A stretch of 64,000 nucleotides of DNA from Streptomyces sp. Tu6071 (GCF_000213055.1 NZ_CM001165.1:4672945-4736944), one strand, 5' to 3'. Shown: positions 18,592 to 28,580, numbered from the stretch's first letter. Made by a program: numbers and translations. Notes: a model not told the origin generated them from the letters alone.

Positions 18592-19152
18592 ATGGAACCG
18601 CAGAACACCGCTCTCGTCCTCCCCGCCTTCTCCGTCGCCGGGCCCGAGGAGACCACCGCGCTCGGGCGGCGGCTCGCCGCCGTGCTGCGGCCCGGCGACC
18701 TCGTGCTGCTCAGCGGCGAACTCGGCGCGGGCAAGACGACGCTGACGCGGGGGCTCGGGGAAGGGCTCGGGGTGCGGGGCGCCGTCACCTCGCCGACCTT
18801 CGTCATCGCCCGCGTCCACCCCCCGCTCGGCGACGGCCCCGCCCTCGTCCACGTCGACGCCTACCGGCTCGGCGGCGGGCTCGACGCGATGGAGGACCTC
18901 GATCTCGACGTCTCGCTCACCGATTCCGTCGTGGTCGTCGAGTGGGGCGAGGGCAAGGTCGAGGAGCTGACGGAGGACCGCCTCCTCCTCCGCATCGACC
19001 GCGCCACGGGCGGTACGGCGACGGCGCTCGACCCGGCGGCCGGCGCGGCCGACGACGCCGATCCCCGGCTCGTGACGATCACCGCGTACGGGGCGCGCTG
19101 GCAGGACGACCCGGTGGCGGGCGCGGCGCTCCTGGGCCTGCGCGAGGGCTGA
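18592..19152 (+). CDS. tsaE: tRNA t6A biosynthesis ATPase TsaE
   Basis: TsaE is the ATPase partner of TsaB-TsaD, which add threonylcarbamoyl to A37 of ANN-decoding tRNAs. The 186-residue product has the Walker A loop SGELGAGKTTLTRG (about residues 41-54), TSPTFVIARVH, HVDAYRL and VVVVEWGEGK. It lies 1.1 kb upstream of tsaB-rimI-tsaD in the same direction, interrupted by a small gene and one minus-strand gene. The start ATG 18592 gives the usual N-terminus. Confidence 0.94.
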   Translation: MEPQNTALVLPAFSVAGPEETTALGRRLAAVLRPGDLVLLSGELGAGKTTLTRGLGEGLGVRGAVTSPTFVIARVHPPLGDGPALVHVDAYRLGGGLDAMEDLDLDVSLTDSVVVVEWGEGKVEELTEDRLLLRIDRATGGTATALDPAAGAADDADPRLVTITAYGARWQDDPVAGAALLGLREG

Positions 19153-19221
19153 GGGTTTCCGACACGGTGTCGGCATGATGTTGCGTCGCGCGCTGCCCGC
19201 GTGGTCACATGGAGGCCAAGA

Positions 19222-19240
19222 CCTGGTGAGGGCTACCTAA
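19222..19240. promoter_or_regulatory. Iron-box-like sequence
   Basis: Read on the minus strand, 19240-19222 is TTAGGTAGCCCTCACCAGG, matching 12 of 19 positions of the DmdR/IdeR iron box (TTAGGTTAGGCTCACCTAA as I remember it), with both outer half-sites best preserved at TTAGGT and CTCACC. It lies 26 bp upstream of a small gene. The match is suggestive only. Confidence 0.25.
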
Positions 19241-19265
19241 CCACGCCTGACGTCAGGAGGCAGCC

Positions 19266-19448
19266 ATGCCGACCACCGCACCCACCACGGAAGCCCCCCG
19301 CACCCCGCCCGCCGCCGTCCCCTCGATGCGGGCACTGCTGGAGTCCTGCGCCGCGGCGACCGCCGTCTCCACCCCACCGGCCCCCGCGGCGCGGGAGGGC
19401 GAGAAGGACGCGGGCGACGAGGGGCGCGCGGAAGCACGCAAGGGGTGA
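19266..19448 (+). CDS. Small conserved streptomycete protein
   Basis: The 60-residue product starts at ATG 19266 after a perfect AGGAGG (19255-19260). It has a Thr/Pro-rich head (MPTTAPTTEAPRTPPAAVPS), a short core MRALLESCAAATAVSTPP and an acidic tail. I recall similar short proteins next to tsaE in other streptomycetes. The strong ribosome site argues that it is translated. Function unknown; the single Cys and helix could mark a peptide that binds a partner. Confidence 0.7.
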   Translation: MPTTAPTTEAPRTPPAAVPSMRALLESCAAATAVSTPPAPAAREGEKDAGDEGRAEARKG

Positions 19449-19541
19449 GGCCGTGCGCGGGGCCCCGGTCGGTACGTGGGCGACACACCCCGCGCGTACC
19501 GCTCACCGCCGTCCCGCCGCGAGGCCGATGCCGGCCGCGTC

Positions 19542-20129
19542 CTACTTGACGACGACCACCTTCGAGCCCAGGTCCGCGAAGTCCCACATGGCGTCCGCGT
19601 CCTTCAGGGACTCGCGGACGCCGCCCGTGCGGGAGCCCGGGTCCGGTTGCGGCGTCGAGCCGTCCGCCGCGGCGCTGAAGCCGACCACGACGCCCCCGGT
19701 GACCGCGAAGCGCACGACCTTGACGATGCGGACCCCGTCCGAGCCGAGGACGGCGGCGGCGCGCGACGTCACCGAGTAGGTGCCGGGTGCCGGGTCGACG
19801 GTGCTCGGCGTGACCTCGAAGGTCGCACTCGCCTTGCCGCTCTCGTCCACGAGCCACACCCGCTTCGCGCCGAGCGCGTACACGACCCGCTTGCCCTCGC
19901 CGGAGCCCGCGGGGACCGCCGCCGCGGCCTCCTTGCCGCCGCTGCCCTTCTTGCCGTGGCCGCCGGAGCCGTTCGGGTCGGCGGAGGGGGAGGGAGAGGC
20001 GCTGGGGGAGTGGGGGGCCTTCGCGAGGTGTTCGGGGGCGCTCGCGTTCGCCTGGAAGGCGAGGAAACCGATTCCGGCCAGGGCCGCCGCCGTCAGCCCG
20101 GCCACGATCCCGGAGCTCCTGCCTGCCAC
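19542..20129 (-). CDS. Secreted YkuD-fold protein lacking catalytic Cys/His
   Basis: The 195-residue product has an N-terminal signal or anchor (SSGIVAGLTAAALAGIGFLA), a Ser/Pro/Gly linker and a domain with the L,D-transpeptidase outline: KRVVYALGAKRVWLVDESGK, PGTYSVTSRA, then RTGGVRESLKDADAMWDF and DLGSKVVVV at the end. In active enzymes the corresponding segment is SHGCxR followed by xxxDAxxLYD and GTxVVV. Here His is Thr168 and Cys is Gly170, so it should be inactive as a transpeptidase. It may bind peptidoglycan or a partner instead. Confidence 0.7.
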   Translation of the reverse strand: MAGRSSGIVAGLTAAALAGIGFLAFQANASAPEHLAKAPHSPSASPSPSADPNGSGGHGKKGSGGKEAAAAVPAGSGEGKRVVYALGAKRVWLVDESGKASATFEVTPSTVDPAPGTYSVTSRAAAVLGSDGVRIVKVVRFAVTGGVVVGFSAAADGSTPQPDPGSRTGGVRESLKDADAMWDFADLGSKVVVVK

Positions 20130-20297
20130 TGTGCCGCCTCCTGTGCGTCAAGCCCTGCCGGGCCCCGGCCCTGCGCCGCGCACCGTGACGGTAGCAGCCG
20201 GGCGGGAAACCGGCCTCCGGAGTGGGTGAGTGCTCACTCACCTCGGAGGGCCCCGCCGCCTTCGGCACCGCCGGGCTCCGCGCCGTAGGCTGTCGGC

Positions 20298-20975
20298 GTG
20301 CTTCTGCTCGCTCTCGACACCGCAACGCCCGCCGTCACCGCCGCCCTGCACGACGGGGAGCGGGTCCTCGCCTCCGACAGCCGCGTCGACGCCCGGCGCC
20401 ACGGCGAACTCCTCCTCCCCGCCGTGGACCGCGTCCTCGCCGCCGCCGGGGCCGGACTCCGCGACGTCACCGCCGTCGTCGTCGGCACCGGACCGGGCCC
20501 GTACACCGGGCTCCGCGTCGGCCTCGCGACCGCCGACACCTTCGGCCTCGCGCTCGACATCCCCGTCCACGGCCTGTGCACGCTCGACGGACTCGCCTCC
20601 GCCACCGGCCGTACGCCCGAGGACGGACCCTTCCTCGTCGCGACGGACGCGCGCCGCAAGGAGGTCTACTGGCGGCGGTACGCGGACGCCACGACGCCCC
20701 TGGGCGAACCGGCCGTCGACCGGCCCGCCGAGATCGCCGCGCAGGTCGGCGGCGTCCCCGCGTACGGCGCCGGGGCGCACCTCTACCCCGACACCTTCGA
20801 CGGCGCCGTGCCCGAGGGCCCCGGCAGCCCCGTCCACGCCGACGCCGGGGCCCTCGCCGCGCTCGCCGCGCACCGCCTCGCCGCCGGCGCGGAACTCGGC
20901 GCCCCGCGCCCCCTCTATCTGCGCCGCCCCGACGCCCAGGTGCCCAAGAACTACAAGGTGGTCACCCCGCGGTGA
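20298..20975 (+). CDS. tsaB: tRNA t6A biosynthesis protein TsaB
   Basis: TsaB is the non-catalytic partner of TsaD in the t6A complex. The 225-residue product starts at GTG 20298 (MLLLALDTATPAVTAALHDG) and carries the ASKHA-fold motifs HGELLLPAVDRVL and GTGPGPYTGLRVGLATADTF. Its stop overlaps the rimI start (GTGA at 20972-20975), so tsaB-rimI-tsaD form one translationally coupled operon. Confidence 0.94.
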   Translation: MLLLALDTATPAVTAALHDGERVLASDSRVDARRHGELLLPAVDRVLAAAGAGLRDVTAVVVGTGPGPYTGLRVGLATADTFGLALDIPVHGLCTLDGLASATGRTPEDGPFLVATDARRKEVYWRRYADATTPLGEPAVDRPAEIAAQVGGVPAYGAGAHLYPDTFDGAVPEGPGSPVHADAGALAALAAHRLAAGAELGAPRPLYLRRPDAQVPKNYKVVTPR

Positions 20976-21532
20976 GCGCCGCCGAGCCCGCGACCGCTCC
21001 GGAGGCGGACAACCTCCCCCGGCTGCGCGAGATGCGCTGGTGGGACATCGACCCCGTCCTCGTGCTCGAACGTACCCTGTTCCCCGACGACGCCTGGTCG
21101 CGCGGCATGTTCTGGTCCGAGCTGGCGCACGCGCGCGGACCGGGCGCGACACGGCACTACGTCGTCGCCGAGGACGCCGAGGGCACCCTCCTCGGCTACG
21201 CGGGCCTCGCCGCCTCCGGAGACCTCGCCGACGTGCAGACCATCGCCGTCTCGGAGGCCGCCTGGGGTCACGGCCTCGGCTCCCGCCTCCTCACCGACCT
21301 CCTGCGGGCCGCGACCGCCTTCGAGTGCGCCGAGGTCATGCTGGAGGTGCGCGTCGACAACCTCCGCGCCCAGCGCCTCTACGAGCGGTACGGCTTCCAG
21401 CCGATCGGCGTCCGCCGCGGGTACTACCAGCCCGGCAACGTCGACGCCCTCGTGATGCGCCTCACCGACCCCGCGAACCCGGTCGCCCCCACCCCCCGTA
21501 CCTCAGAAAGCGAACCTCCCGGCCATGTCTGA
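20972..21532 (+). CDS. rimI: Ribosomal-protein-alanine N-acetyltransferase
   Basis: A GNAT enzyme that acetylates N-terminal residues, classically of ribosomal protein S18. I start it at GTG 20972, overlapping the tsaB stop by four bases; 186 residues. The acetyl-CoA motif [20 protein letters not shown] and the [13 protein letters not shown] segment [20 protein letters not shown] are clear. Its last 8 bases overlap tsaD. tsaB-rimI-tsaD is a common bacterial order. Confidence 0.92.
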   Translation: MSAAEPATAPEADNLPRLREMRWWDIDPVLVLERTLFPDDAWSRGMFWSELAHARGPGATRHYVVAEDAEGTLLGYAGLAASGDLADVQTIAVSEAAWGHGLGSRLLTDLLRAATAFECAEVMLEVRVDNLRAQRLYERYGFQPIGVRRGYYQPGNVDALVMRLTDPANPVAPTPRTSESEPPGHV

Positions 21533-22670
21533 CGCCCCCCTCGTCCTCGGTATCGAGACCTCCTGCGACGAGACCGGAGTCGGCATCGTGCACGGCACGA
21601 CGCTGCTCGCCGACGCGGTCGCGTCGAGCGTCGGCGAGCACGCGCGCTTCGGCGGCGTCGTCCCCGAGATCGCCTCGCGCGCCCACCTGGAGGCGATGGT
21701 CCCGACCATCAGCCGCGCGCTGAAGGAGGCCGGGGTCGGCGCCAAGGACCTCGACGGCATCTCCGTCACGGCGGGCCCCGGGCTCGCGGGCGCGCTCCTC
21801 GTCGGCGTCTCGGCCGCCAAGGCGTACGCCTACGCGCTCGGCAAGCCGCTCTACGGCGTCAACCACCTCGCCTCGCACATCTGCGTCGACCAGCTCGAAC
21901 ACGGCCCGCTCCCCGAGCCGACCATGGCGCTCCTCGTCAGCGGCGGGCACTCCTCGCTCCTCCTCTCGACGGACATCACCTCCGACGTACGGCCCCTCGG
22001 GCAGACGATCGACGACGCGGCGGGCGAGGCGTTCGACAAGATCGCGCGCGTCCTCGACCTCGGCTTCCCCGGCGGCCCCGTCATCGACCGGTACGCGCGC
22101 GAGGGCGACCCGGAGGCCATCGCGTTCCCGCGCGGGCTCACCGGGCCGCGCGACGCCGCCTACGACTTCTCCTTCTCCGGGCTCAAGACGGCCGTGGCGC
22201 GCTGGATCGAGGCCAAGCGCAGGGCGGGCGAGGAGGTGCCCGTACGGGACGTGGCGGCGTCCTTCCAGGAGGCCGTCGTCGACGTGCTCACGCGCAAGGC
22301 GGTACGGGCCTGCAAGGACGAGGGCGTCGACCACCTGATGATCGGCGGCGGCGTGGCCGCGAACACGCGCCTGCGCGCGCTCGCGCAGGAGCGGTGCGAG
22401 CGCGCGGGCATCCGGCTGCGCGTCCCGCGCCCCAAGCTGTGCACCGACAACGGCGCGATGGTCGCCGCGCTGGGCGCCGAGATGGTCGCCCGGAACCGGG
22501 CCGCGTCGGACTGGGAGCTGTCGGCGGACTCCTCGCTCCCCGTGACGGAACCGCACGTGCCGGGGCACGACCACGGCGACTCGGACACGGACGGCGGCCA
22601 CGGGCACCACCACCACCACCACGGCCACGACCACGTGCACGAGGTCGCGAAGGAGAACCTCTACAAGTGA
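21525..22670 (+). CDS. tsaD: tRNA N6-adenosine threonylcarbamoyltransferase
   Basis: TsaD transfers threonylcarbamoyl from its AMP derivative to tRNA A37. The 381-residue product has the metal-binding HxxxH motif (NHLASHI, His114 and His118), the N-terminal [24 protein letters not shown], the [15 protein letters not shown] segment and [12 protein letters not shown]. After the normal domain comes an unusual His/Asp-rich tail of about 35 residues, including six consecutive His, ending EVAKENLYK. The stop overlaps the next gene by GTGA. Confidence 0.95.
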   Translation: MSDAPLVLGIETSCDETGVGIVHGTTLLADAVASSVGEHARFGGVVPEIASRAHLEAMVPTISRALKEAGVGAKDLDGISVTAGPGLAGALLVGVSAAKAYAYALGKPLYGVNHLASHICVDQLEHGPLPEPTMALLVSGGHSSLLLSTDITSDVRPLGQTIDDAAGEAFDKIARVLDLGFPGGPVIDRYAREGDPEAIAFPRGLTGPRDAAYDFSFSGLKTAVARWIEAKRRAGEEVPVRDVAASFQEAVVDVLTRKAVRACKDEGVDHLMIGGGVAANTRLRALAQERCERAGIRLRVPRPKLCTDNGAMVAALGAEMVARNRAASDWELSADSSLPVTEPHVPGHDHGDSDTDGGHGHHHHHHGHDHVHEVAKENLYK

Positions 22671-22948
22671 CGGTCACGACGCTGATGTGGGAGGCCCGCG
22701 CCCGGGAGGGCCGCGGCCCCGACCTCCTCGCCTGGACCCGCGCCCAGCCCCTCCCCGCCACCCCCCTGCGCCGCGAGACCTTCACGGCCGCCCAGGACCG
22801 CGTCCTCGTCCTGACCTGGTGGGAGGGCGAGCCGGATGCCGGCCACCCGGAACTGGCGGAGCCCCCGGAGGACTTGGTGACACGGGCGGTGCACCGCTGG
22901 CGGTTCGCCTCGGCGGGCGTCGAGGGGGACGCGCGCACGGACGCCTGA
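22667..22948 (+). CDS. Small conserved protein coupled to tsaD
   Basis: The 93-residue product begins at GTG 22667, overlapping the tsaD stop, so it is the last gene of the tsaB-rimI-tsaD operon. It starts [20 protein letters not shown] and contains [13 protein letters not shown] and [12 protein letters not shown] recall similar short proteins after tsaD in streptomycetes but know no function; the strand-rich Trp-containing pattern faintly resembles small ABM-type dimers. Its stop codon is tandemly repeated (22936-22974). Confidence 0.7.
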   Translation: MTVTTLMWEARAREGRGPDLLAWTRAQPLPATPLRRETFTAAQDRVLVLTWWEGEPDAGHPELAEPPEDLVTRAVHRWRFASAGVEGDARTDA

Positions 22949-22974
22949 CACGGACGCCTGACACGGACGCCTGA
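22936..22974. repeat. 13-bp tandem repeat x3 containing the stop codon
   Basis: CACGGACGCCTGA is repeated perfectly at 22936-22948, 22949-22961 and 22962-22974, then a partial CACGGG. The first copy is the end and TGA of the coding region. Because 13 is not a multiple of three, the three TGAs fall in all three frames. Confidence 0.95.
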
Positions 22975-23017
22975 CACGGGCGTCAAGGCCCCGGAACGCA
23001 GGAACGATCTTCCTTCA

Positions 23018-23047
23018 CCCGTCCGGCGGAAGAAGCCGCCGGACGGG
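23018..23047 (+). terminator. Terminator of the tsaB operon
   Basis: A perfect 12-bp stem (23018-23029 with 23036-23047) and a 6-nt loop AAGAAG lie 70 bp after the last stop. It closes the tsaB-rimI-tsaD unit. Confidence 0.85.
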
Positions 23048-23195
23048 CCTTCCGGCATGTCCGGCGCGGGATCGTGGACCCGCTCGGGCGGTCGGCCCGG
23101 CCCGCATAAGCCGCGCGAAAAGGACAGGACGGATGTCGCTCATTCATGCCGCACCTCCCGATACCCGGGCAGGATGTACGGGAGGAGGCGAGCCC

Positions 23196-23774
23196 ATGAC
23201 CCCGAAGAGCGAAGTCCCGGCCGACATGACGGTCGAGGAATTCGAGCAGATCGCCCGCACTGCCCCGGAGACCGTCCGGCTGGAGTACCTGAACGGAAAG
23301 ATCGAGGGCAAGCCCGTGCCGGACGGCAAGCACGACGAGATCATCATGTGGCTGCTGGAGCAGTGCTTGCAGCACCGGCCGGATCTGCGGCTCTACCCGG
23401 AGCGTGGGCTGAAGGTGGAGAAATACCGCAGGGGCCGGGCGCGGCCGGACGGTGTCCTGGCGCCACGGCGGCACTTCCTCACGTCCGGCGACTGGGCGGA
23501 ACCGGACGGCGTGCTCATGGTCGCGGAGGTGACCTCGCACGACTGGGACACCCACCAGCGGGACCGCGTGGAGAAGGCCAAGGGCTACGCGGCGGCAGGC
23601 ATCCCGGTGTACCTGCTCATCGACCGTCAGGCGGGCGGCTTCGTCGTGTACACCGAGCCGGACGACGGCGGCTACCGCAGTGTCACCGCTCGCGCTTTCG
23701 GTGCGCCCATCGAACTTCCGGAGCCAGTAAGCCGCACCCTGGAAAGCGAGGAGCTGAAGGAGCTGGCCGGCTGA
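23196..23774 (+). CDS. Uma2-family (DUF820) endonuclease-like protein
   Basis: I start it at ATG 23196 with GGAGGAGG at 23181-23188; 192 residues. The order VRLEYLNGKIEGKPVPDGKHDEI (read in two parts: LEYLNGKI and PDGKHDEII), RARPDGVLAP and VAEVTSHDWDTHQRDRVEKA fits the PD-(D/E)xK nuclease fold of the Uma2 family, with the Asp and Glu of the metal site present. Streptomycetes carry many diverse paralogues; biological role unknown. It stands alone downstream of a terminator. Confidence 0.85.
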   Translation: MTPKSEVPADMTVEEFEQIARTAPETVRLEYLNGKIEGKPVPDGKHDEIIMWLLEQCLQHRPDLRLYPERGLKVEKYRRGRARPDGVLAPRRHFLTSGDWAEPDGVLMVAEVTSHDWDTHQRDRVEKAKGYAAAGIPVYLLIDRQAGGFVVYTEPDDGGYRSVTARAFGAPIELPEPVSRTLESEELKELAG

Positions 23775-23786
23775 CGGCCCGCCCCC

Positions 23787-24950
23787 TCACACCCCCCGCC
23801 CCACCAGCATCACAGGCGCCCCCAGCGCCCGGGTCATGAAGACCACCGCCTCGTTCGGGCCCTTCGGTTTCACCTGGCGGCGCAGTTCGTCGGGCTCCAT
23901 CGCCGAACCCCGCTTCTTCACCGTCAGCGTGCCGACGCCGCGCTCCCGCAGCAGGGACTTGAGGCGCTTCACGCCGAAGGGCAGGACGTCCGTGATCTCG
24001 TAGGGGCGCGCGTACGGGGTCGGGGTCAGGGTGTCCGCCGTGAGGTACGCGAGCGTGTCGTCGATCAGGGTCGCGTCCAGGTCGCGGGCGACCTCGGCGA
24101 CCAGGTGGGCGCGGATCACGGCCGCGTCCGGCTCGTAGAGGTAGCGGGCGACCGGGGCCGCCGGGGGGTTCGGGAGCCCGGTGCCGCGCAGCCGGTGCGG
24201 GCCCGGGAGCAGGGTCGCCGTCGTCCCCGTGCCCGTACCGAACCACAGCACCGCCTCCTTCAGCTCGCCGCCGTCCGAGACCCACTCGCCCGCCGCGTCG
24301 GCGGGGATCGCCTCGTGCGGTACGCCGGGGGCGACCTTCAGGGCGCCGAGCCGCCCGCTCCGCGCCGCGCCGATCGCCCAGCTCAGCGGCGGCGAGTACG
24401 CCTCCGGGTCGAAGATCCGGCCCCGGCCGCCGCGCCGCGCCGGGTCGGCGAAGACCGTGTCGCAGTCGCCCGCGTCGACCTCCGTCACGTCCGCGCACTC
24501 CACCTCGATCAGCTCCGCGAGCCCCAGCGCCTCCGCGTTCGCCCGCGCGACCGCCGCCGTCAGCGGGTCGCGGTCCACGGCGCGTACCGCGATCCCCGCG
24601 CGCGCGAGCGCGAGCGCGTCGCCGCCAAGCCCGCAGCACAGGTCCGCGACGCGTACCGCGCCGTACTCCTTCAGCCGCTCGGCGCGGTACGCGGCGACCG
24701 GCGCCCGCGTCGCCTGCTCCACGCCGCCCGGCGTGAACCACATCCGCGCCGCGTCCTCGGCCCCGAACTTCGCGACGGCGCGGTCCCGCAGCCGCGCCTG
24801 TGCGAGCGCCGCGGTCACGAGCGCGGGCGGATGCGCGCGGCGCAGGCGGGTCAGGGCCGCCAGCTCGTCGGCGGGCCGCAGCCCCCGCAGCTCGGCGAGG
24901 AGCGCGCTGCCCTCGGGGGTACGGAGAGCGGAGAGATCGTCGAGGTCCAC
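23787..24950 (-). CDS. Class I SAM-dependent methyltransferase with THUMP-like tail
   Basis: The 387-residue product starts at GTG 24950. The SAM-binding loop is VADLCCGLGGDALALARAG, followed by VRAVDRDPL and the DTVFADPARRGGRGRIFDP segment. The C-terminal 90 residues (LPFGVKRLKSLLRERGVGT and VKKRGSAMEPDELRRQVK) match the THUMP-like domain seen in actinobacterial homologues. The combination suggests an RNA substrate. It converges with the Uma2 gene, 12 bp between stops. Confidence 0.85.
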   Translation of the reverse strand: MDLDDLSALRTPEGSALLAELRGLRPADELAALTRLRRAHPPALVTAALAQARLRDRAVAKFGAEDAARMWFTPGGVEQATRAPVAAYRAERLKEYGAVRVADLCCGLGGDALALARAGIAVRAVDRDPLTAAVARANAEALGLAELIEVECADVTEVDAGDCDTVFADPARRGGRGRIFDPEAYSPPLSWAIGAARSGRLGALKVAPGVPHEAIPADAAGEWVSDGGELKEAVLWFGTGTGTTATLLPGPHRLRGTGLPNPPAAPVARYLYEPDAAVIRAHLVAEVARDLDATLIDDTLAYLTADTLTPTPYARPYEITDVLPFGVKRLKSLLRERGVGTLTVKKRGSAMEPDELRRQVKPKGPNEAVVFMTRALGAPVMLVGRGV

Positions 24951-25111
24951 GGGGCCATTGTCCGGGGCGCGGGCGACGGGGCGGTACGGGGGAGGGGCGA
25001 CGGGGGCCGCGCCCCGTGCCCGTACCGCTGTGCGCGTGGCAGTGGTGGGCCGCTCGGCTGACGGCCCGGCGCGGCGGGGGCGCGGGGGCCCGGGCGGGGG
25101 AGTGTCAGGGC

Positions 25112-26236
25112 ATGGGAAAGATACGGTTTACCGCCACGAACCCCCGTACGTCCGGCGTCGGCCCGGCTCTCGCCCGCTCCGCCGCCCTCCTCGGCGCCGC
25201 CCTGCTCGTGGCGGGCTGCGCGGGCACGGAGACCTCCGTCCGTACGAGTTCCGCACCGGGCGGTTCCGCCTCCGAGGTTTCCGGGGCTCCCGCGTCCGGG
25301 GCTCCCGGCTCCGGCCTCCCAGGCCCTGAAACCTCCTCACCCGGCACCTCAGCCCCCGCGTCCGGCATCCCCGCGTCCGGCATCCCCGCGTCCGGCACCC
25401 CCGCCCCCGGCGCCCCCGGCCCCGCCGCCGCCCCGCGCGGGCTCGCCGAGGAGGCGCGGCAGGGGACCGAGGCGATACGTGGGGCGGTCGAGGCGGAGGC
25501 GCGCGAGGCCGAGGCGCGCAAGGCCGCTCTCCTCGCCGCGGCACGCCGCTGGGGGCTCCCGCAGGCTCCGCTCCTCGTGCCGCCCCCGCCCCGTACGAAG
25601 TCCCTGCCGCCCACGCGCCGGGGGTTCGGCGTGAGCGGGCCCCGCACGCGAGGGCTCCCGCCCGTCTTCACGCGGGTCCCGACCCGCGACCGCGTGGTCT
25701 TCCTCACCATCGACGACGGCGTGGACCAGGACCCGGCGACGCTCCGGATGCTGCGCGAACTCCACGTCCCGTACACGGCCTTCCTCAGCGACGACGCAGT
25801 CGACGGCGGCTGGGAGTACTTCCGCGCGGCGCACGCGCAGGGGGCCGCGCTCCAGAACCACACGCTCCTCCACCGCTACCTCCCCGGCCTCTCCCGCGCC
25901 GCCCAGCGCCACGAGATCTGCGGCATGCAGGACACCTTGCGCCGCCACTACGGGCGGGCCGCCACGCTCTTCCGGCCGCCGTACGGGAGTTACAACCGCG
26001 ACACCCTGGAGGTCGCCCGCTCCTGCGGCATCCGTGCGGTCCCGCTGTGGGAGGCGGAGGTCTTCCCCGGCCGGGTCGTCTACCGCGACAGCGACCTGCA
26101 CCCCGGGGACCTCGTCCTCACGCACTTCCAGGGGCGCGCGCAGTGGAACGGCTCGATGGCGGACGCTCTTCGCACGTTTCTGCGCACCGTCACCGAGAAG
26201 GGGTACGCGGTGGCCCGCCTGGAGGACTACATCTGA
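25112..26236 (+). CDS. Lipoprotein polysaccharide deacetylase (NodB domain)
   Basis: The 374-residue product from ATG 25112 has a signal peptide ending in the lipobox LLVAGC (Cys36), a Pro/Ser/Gly linker with five-residue repeats (PASGI), an Ala/Glu-rich helix and a NodB domain from about residue 193: VVFLTIDDGVDQDPAT, the zinc His pair in QNHTLLHRYL, FRPPYGSYNRDTLEVAR and DLVLTHF. The usual TFDDG is TIDDG, keeping both Asp residues. Such enzymes deacetylate cell-wall or other glycans outside the membrane. Substrate unknown. Confidence 0.9.
   Translation: MGKIRFTATNPRTSGVGPALARSAALLGAALLVAGCAGTETSVRTSSAPGGSASEVSGAPASGAPGSGLPGPETSSPGTSAPASGIPASGIPASGTPAPGAPGPAAAPRGLAEEARQGTEAIRGAVEAEAREAEARKAALLAAARRWGLPQAPLLVPPPPRTKSLPPTRRGFGVSGPRTRGLPPVFTRVPTRDRVVFLTIDDGVDQDPATLRMLRELHVPYTAFLSDDAVDGGWEYFRAAHAQGAALQNHTLLHRYLPGLSRAAQRHEICGMQDTLRRHYGRAATLFRPPYGSYNRDTLEVARSCGIRAVPLWEAEVFPGRVVYRDSDLHPGDLVLTHFQGRAQWNGSMADALRTFLRTVTEKGYAVARLEDYI
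25355..25399 (+). repeat. 15-bp coding tandem repeat x3
   Basis: CCCGCGTCCGGCATC occurs at 25355-25369, 25370-25384 and, with two changes, 25385-25399. It encodes Pro-Ala-Ser-Gly-Ile repeats in the linker of the deacetylase lipoprotein, so linker length can change by slippage without frameshift. Confidence 0.9.
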
Positions 26237-26249
26237 GTCCAGAGGGGGA

Positions 26250-26285
26250 GAGGGGCCTTCCGGGACATCGTCCGGAAGGCCCCTC
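26250..26285 (+). terminator. Terminator after the deacetylase gene
   Basis: A 14-bp stem, 26250-26263 with 26272-26285, and an 8-nt loop lie 13 bp after the stop. It insulates the groES promoter from upstream transcription. Confidence 0.85.
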
Positions 26286-26308
26286 TTCCGCTTCGGACGG
26301 CACTCGCC

Positions 26309-26333
26309 TGGCACTCCGCTTGACCGAGTGCTA
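26309..26333 (+). promoter_or_regulatory. CIRCE element 1 with embedded -35
   Basis: TGGCACTC (26309-26316), nine bases, GAGTGCTA (26326-26333) is an HrcA operator. The nine-base centre contains TTGACC (26320-26325), a good -35 hexamer, with CATAGT at 26342-26347 as a possible -10. HrcA binding would therefore block RNA polymerase directly. Confidence 0.88.
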
Positions 26334-26355
26334 ATCGCGGTCATAGTCTCGGCTC

Positions 26356-26380
26356 TGGCACTCCCCACCGGAGAGTGCCA
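26356..26380 (+). promoter_or_regulatory. CIRCE element 2
   Basis: TGGCACTC (26356-26363), nine bases, GAGTGCCA (26373-26380) is a perfect inverted repeat just downstream of the likely transcription start. Tandem CIRCE sites before groES indicate HrcA heat-shock repression. Confidence 0.9.
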
Positions 26381-26476
26381 AGCAGCGACGGGCAGTCCGG
26401 CACCCGCGACGACGGATTACCGGTCGCCACCCAATGACTTATTCACCCCGTGATCTCCGAAGGGGGAGGTCGGATC

Positions 26477-26785
26477 GTGACGACCGCCAGCTCCAAGGTT
26501 GCCATCAAGCCGCTTGAGGACCGCATTGTGGTCCAGCCGCTCGACGCCGAGCAGACCACGGCCTCTGGCCTGGTCATCCCGGACACCGCGAAGGAGAAGC
26601 CCCAGGAGGGCGTCGTCCTCGCCGTGGGCCCGGGCCGCTTCGAGAACGGCGAGCGCCTGCCGCTCGACGTCAAGACCGGCGACATCGTGCTCTACAGCAA
26701 GTACGGCGGCACCGAGGTGAAGTACAGCGGCGAGGAGTACCTCGTCCTCTCGGCCCGCGACGTGCTCGCGATCATCGAGAAGTAA
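26477..26785 (+). CDS. groES: Co-chaperonin GroES
   Basis: GroES caps the GroEL cavity during folding. The start is GTG 26477 with a GGGGGAGG site at 26462-26469, giving 102 residues as in other streptomycetes; the ATC-initiated longer frame is rejected. Motifs: [19 protein letters not shown], the mobile loop [36 protein letters not shown] and [20 protein letters not shown]. Expression is controlled by the two CIRCE elements upstream. Confidence 0.97.
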   Translation: MTTASSKVAIKPLEDRIVVQPLDAEQTTASGLVIPDTAKEKPQEGVVLAVGPGRFENGERLPLDVKTGDIVLYSKYGGTEVKYSGEEYLVLSARDVLAIIEK

Positions 26786-26833
26786 GCAGCACCCCGGTCG
26801 CGTCCGGGTCTTTCCCGGACCACCCGGCTTTCG

Positions 26834-26897
26834 CAACGAGCCGCGCCCCCGGACCCCGTCCTCTTCGACGCCGGGGCCCCCGGGGGCGCGGTCGTTG
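26834..26897 (+). other. Long hairpin between groES and groEL1
   Basis: CAACGA (26834-26839), one bulged G, then CCGCGCCCCCGG (26841-26852) pair with CCGGGGGCGCGG (26880-26891) and TCGTTG (26892-26897), an 18-bp stem enclosing 27 bases. No U tract follows. It could be a partial terminator or an RNA-processing site setting the GroES to GroEL ratio. Confidence 0.7.
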
Positions 26898-26937
26898 TGT
26901 TCACCCACGACTTTTCCGAGTTTTCCCGAAGGGCTGA

Positions 26938-28572
<1,635 letters not shown>

Positions 28573-28580
28573 GGCACCGG

